Positions 5,085-7,342 of a DNA stretch of 7,342 bases are shown piece after piece (the stretch's first letter is position 1; every line of letters starts with the position of its first letter). A program made the translations under genes and the position numbers. Origin of the DNA: Minisyncoccota bacterium (GTDB taxonomy: Bacteria > Patescibacteriota > Microgenomatia > UBA1400 > PJMF01); contig DOZC01000039.1 in NCBI GenBank assembly GCA_003518205.1, positions 1 through 7,342 on the forward strand, in the 5' to 3' direction. The notes under the pieces were generated by a model, which saw nothing but the letters and a program-made list of their open reading frames with translations, ran no database searches and was not told where the DNA came from.

Positions 5085-6344
5085 ATGAAAATTAAATCTG
5101 TCGCGGCCTATGAAATTTTAGCTTCTGGCGGTTACCCTACGGTTGAAGCGAGAGTTGAGCTCGAGAGCGGGTTTGTAGGCATAACTTCAGTTCCCTACGG
5201 TGCTTCAGCTGGTTCGCATGAAGCCAGTGTTTTGATGGATGGCGATCAAGCTCGCTATAACGGTCAGGGCATGTTGAGGGTGGTTAAAACTATTCAAGAA
5301 ACGATCGCACCTTTAGTCATTGGTTTGGATGCCGCCGATCAACGAGCTTTAGATGAAACCATGATCACCGCTGATGGCACGCCCAATAAAAGCCAGTTTG
5401 GAGGTAACGCGATTTTGGCGGTATCTTTGGCCGCAGCTCAAGCCGAGGCAGCAGCCCAGAAAAAGCCTTTTTATAAACACATTGCCGAAACTTTCCAAAC
5501 CGGAGTTGATTTCTCAAACTTACCCAGCCCAATGGTGGTAGTTATTGAGGGAGGCAAACATGCCGATGACACCACAGATTTGCAGGAATTTTGTATTTCG
5601 GCTGTGGGCGATGGCAGTGCCGCTGAAAAAGTTCGCTGGGCCATGGAGGCTTATCACGCTCTGAAAAAAGTTTTGAAAGCTAATAAACTATCTACCAATG
5701 TCGGCAATGAGGGCGCTTTTGCGCCCAACGGCATTCCTTCCAATGAAGCCCCCTTTCAATACATCTTGGAAGCCATTAAAAATGCTGGCTACGTGGCGGG
5801 CAAAGATTTGAGCATTTCGATCGATGCCGCCGCCAGCGAGTTTTACCATGACGGCAAATATGATTTGAAAGTTGAAGGTCGCCAGTTAACTGCCGCCGAA
5901 CTGATGGCATATTACGAAAGCTGGCTTCAAAAATACCCGATTGCTACTATTGAAGATATGTTGGCCGAAGATGACTGGGATAACTGGGTGATGATGAAAC
6001 AGCTAGCCGACAAATATCAAGTTGAGTTGATTGGTGATGATCTAACTGTCACCAATCAAGAGCGGTTGCAAAAAGCTATTGATCTCAATGCCATTTCAGC
6101 CATTTTAATTAAACTTAACCAAATCGGCACGCTAACTGAAACTGTGGATTGTTGTATGTTGGCTAGGAAACATGGCTTAATGACCACCACCTCGCATCGT
6201 GGTGGTGGCGAAACCAATGACGCTGCCATGGTTGATTTAGCAGTGGCTGTTGGCAGCCGGTTTATTAAGGTTGGACCAACCCGCGGTGAGCGAGTCAGTA
6301 AATATAATCGATTGCTGGCGATCGAACGAGAATTAAGAAGCTAA
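5085..6344 (+). CDS. eno: Enolase (phosphopyruvate hydratase), divergent
   Basis: Enolase converts 2-phosphoglycerate to phosphoenolpyruvate in cytosolic glycolysis. At 419 residues it is near normal length. The expected residues align with yeast enolase: loop serine S41 (GAS), H159, E168, E209, metal ligands D247, E290 and D318, K343 ([13 protein letters not shown]), H371-R372 and K395. Several usually invariant places differ: the N-terminal SRGNPTVE motif reads SGGYPTVE, the NGGxHA motif reads EGGKHA, SHRSGET reads SHRGGGET with one extra residue, and the KTG near the end reads KVG. The catalytic Lys and Glu pair is retained, so activity is likely. Only a weak GAAAG precedes the ATG. Its stop overlaps that of the convergent phosphoglycerate mutase gene, the preceding pathway enzyme. 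Confidence 0.95.
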   Translation: MKIKSVAAYEILASGGYPTVEARVELESGFVGITSVPYGASAGSHEASVLMDGDQARYNGQGMLRVVKTIQETIAPLVIGLDAADQRALDETMITADGTPNKSQFGGNAILAVSLAAAQAEAAAQKKPFYKHIAETFQTGVDFSNLPSPMVVVIEGGKHADDTTDLQEFCISAVGDGSAAEKVRWAMEAYHALKKVLKANKLSTNVGNEGAFAPNGIPSNEAPFQYILEAIKNAGYVAGKDLSISIDAAASEFYHDGKYDLKVEGRQLTAAELMAYYESWLQKYPIATIEDMLAEDDWDNWVMMKQLADKYQVELIGDDLTVTNQERLQKAIDLNAISAILIKLNQIGTLTETVDCCMLARKHGLMTTTSHRGGGETNDAAMVDLAVAVGSRFIKVGPTRGERVSKYNRLLAIERELRS

Positions 6345-7099
6345 ATTTTTGTCTGAGCCTGGGTTGTCACAGCCTGAGCGGCTTTGACAGCGGCCTCTGG
6401 GTCACCCAAATAGTAGTGCCTAATTGGTTGAAGATTTTCATCTAGCTCGTAAACCAAAGGAATACCAGTAGGAATGTTGAGTTCAGTGATCTCAGTTTCA
6501 GAAATATTGTCAAAATATTTAATTAGGGCTCTCAGACTATTGCCGTGAGCCACAATGATAACTTTTTGGCCACTCTTAACCACTGGAGCAATTACTTGCT
6601 CCCAATATGGCACCATTCTAGCCACGGTATCGCTCAGAGCTTCAGTTCTAGGCAGTTGAGCATCGGTTAAATAAGCGTAACGAGGGTCTTTGCCGCAGAA
6701 TCGCTCATCATCATCAGCCATAACTGGTGGTTGAACGTCGTAGCTCCGGCGCCAAAGTTTGACTTGATCAGCGCCAAACTTTTCAGCCGTTTCAGCTTTA
6801 TTTAAACCCTGGAGATCACCATAGTGACGTTCGTTAAGTTGCCAGGCGTTAATGACTGGAATCCAGTCTAACTCCATTTCTTCCAGCACGATCCAGAGAG
6901 TTTTAATCGCCCGTTTTAAAACTGAGGTAAAAGCTACGTTAAAAGTCAGGCCGGTCTCCTTTAGCAACTGACCGGCGGCGTGAGCTTCACCCTCGCCTTG
7001 AGGGGTTAAGCCCACATCAGTCCAACCGGTGAAGCGATTTTCCAAGTTCCAAGTGCTCTGACCGTGACGTAGTAAAACTAGTTTGTAAATTGTTGACAT
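6341..7099 (-). CDS. gpmA: 2,3-bisphosphoglycerate-dependent phosphoglycerate mutase
   Basis: Interconverts 3-phosphoglycerate and 2-phosphoglycerate through a phosphohistidine, one step before enolase. The 252-residue product is full length for cofactor-dependent mutases. It begins with the LRHGQSTWN motif (10-18) holding R11 and nucleophile H12, then [13 protein letters not shown] (23-35), R63, the NERHYG motif (89-94) with acid E90, WRRSYD (116-121), and AHGNSLR (184-190) with H185. The C-terminal YYLGDPEA matches the family. A TATAAT lies upstream on the minus strand and AGAAGG (7111-7116) sits 11 bases before the ATG, a rather long spacing. The gene is convergent with eno, sharing the four bases CTAA at their ends. 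No sign of damage or transfer. Confidence 0.97.
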   Translation of the reverse strand: MSTIYKLVLLRHGQSTWNLENRFTGWTDVGLTPQGEGEAHAAGQLLKETGLTFNVAFTSVLKRAIKTLWIVLEEMELDWIPVINAWQLNERHYGDLQGLNKAETAEKFGADQVKLWRRSYDVQPPVMADDDERFCGKDPRYAYLTDAQLPRTEALSDTVARMVPYWEQVIAPVVKSGQKVIIVAHGNSLRALIKYFDNISETEITELNIPTGIPLVYELDENLQPIRHYYLGDPEAAVKAAQAVTTQAQTKI

Positions 7100-7118
7100 A
7101 GATAATTTTGCCTTCTGG

Positions 7119-7124
7119 ATTATA
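7119..7124 (-). promoter_or_regulatory. -10 element (TATAAT) of the phosphoglycerate mutase gene
   Basis: On the minus strand TATAAT is preceded 17 bases upstream by TTGGTT, a partial -35 match. Transcription would start near 7112, at the AGAAGG ribosome binding site candidate (7111-7116), giving a leader of about 12 bases. Confidence 0.4.
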
Positions 7125-7160
7125 TTGATAATCTAATTTACAACCAAACAAACTTTGATT

Positions 7161-7176
7161 GACATAATTATATGTC
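7161..7176. promoter_or_regulatory. Operator-like inverted repeat GACATA-N4-TATGTC
   Basis: A perfect 6-base inverted repeat with a four-base AT centre lies in the intergenic region between the phosphoglycerate mutase start and the plus-strand leader at the window edge. The position would suit a dimeric repressor controlling one or both directions. No regulator gene is in the window, and the repeat is AT-rich, so this is tentative. Confidence 0.25.
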
Positions 7177-7231
7177 TTTAGTTGCGTTTAGACAGTTTGG
7201 CTTTCCCCCTACCTTTTCACCCATTCTCCAG

Positions 7232-7237
7232 TATAAT
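7232..7237 (+). promoter_or_regulatory. -10 element (TATAAT) of a rightward transcript
   Basis: A perfect TATAAT about 100 bases before the right edge of the window, predicting a transcription start near 7244. No good -35 is visible 16-18 bases upstream. Its relevance comes from the structured segment and ribosome binding site that follow. Confidence 0.45.
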
Positions 7238-7243
7238 GTCGCT

Positions 7244-7342
7244 ATTAACAAGTTCTGTGCGTTTTTAGGTGTCCGCGGAAGTACGAGAGTCTCTCCACAG
7301 GGTTTACCGAAAAAACAAACGTCCCTGAAGGAGGGGTAAACG
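7244..7342 (+). promoter_or_regulatory. Structured 5' leader ending in a strong Shine-Dalgarno, gene beyond window
   Basis: AAGGAGG at 7328-7334 is fully complementary to the usual 16S rRNA 3' end, and eight bases remain to the window edge, so a start codon is expected at about 7343. Upstream, GUUUUU (7261-7266) plus GGU (7268-7270) can pair with ACC (7306-7308) plus AAAAAC (7311-7316). A competing helix pairs 7302-7308 with 7335-7341 (seven base pairs) and would enclose the ribosome binding site; CCCU (7323-7326) can also pair with AGGG (7332-7335). A GAGA tetraloop hairpin at 7278-7295 fits inside the first helix. The mutually exclusive pairings suggest regulation of translation, as in riboswitches or ribosomal-protein leaders. 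I do not recognise a known class, and the gene is not visible. Confidence 0.45.

Noticed and set aside
7280..7289. AGTACGAGAG resembling the sarcin-ricin loop of 23S rRNA
   Set aside because: The flanking sequence does not match 23S rRNA on either side; ten bases alone are not evidence, and a GNRA-type hairpin explains them.
7257..7342. GTGCG as the 5' end of a group II intron
   Set aside because: The expected domain I pairing directly after the GUGYG end is absent, and the region ends in a Shine-Dalgarno; a leader explains it better.

Overview
The window reads as ordinary bacterial chromosome with a more variable left edge. The genes are compact, use the standard code (TGA, TAA and TAG all serve as stops), carry few Shine-Dalgarno sequences, and mix two conserved glycolytic enzymes and a purine enzyme with small unrecognised proteins. 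That mixture, a divergent enolase and a GuaB/GuaC-family enzyme without CBS domains would suit a small-genome lineage such as Patescibacteria (Candidate Phyla Radiation). This is an inference from gene character only; no taxonomic marker such as rRNA is present.

Left part (1 to about 1975) looks accessory. It holds a four-helix membrane protein with HExD/HEWR motifs, then 11 bases later an AT-rich gene whose product may have a PD-(D/E)xK nuclease-like core. An unrecognised 177-residue protein on the minus strand has a possible Cys-His protease pattern. These reading frames are visibly richer in A and T than the genes to the right.

Middle part (about 1975 to 5000): a 348-residue IMP dehydrogenase/GMP reductase-family enzyme on the plus strand converges on a six-cysteine, C-terminally membrane-anchored protein on the minus strand. 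Next come a possible 48-residue small protein (minus) and a class I SAM-dependent methyltransferase (plus). These last two diverge from a palindromic -10-like element.

Right part (5000 to 7342): a divergent but catalytically plausible enolase and a 2,3-bisphosphoglycerate-dependent phosphoglycerate mutase face each other with their stop codons overlapping by four bases. Together they carry 3-phosphoglycerate to phosphoenolpyruvate. The last ~110 bases look like a promoter followed by a structured 5' leader that ends in a perfect Shine-Dalgarno sequence. Its gene would start at or just after the window edge, and alternative base-pairings could hide or release that site.

The observations most worth checking are the structured leader at the right edge, the altered active-site loop of the enolase with its coincident triplet-repeat hairpin, and the symmetric -10 between the methyltransferase and the small ORF. 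No mobile element, CRISPR array, tRNA or rRNA gene could be supported.
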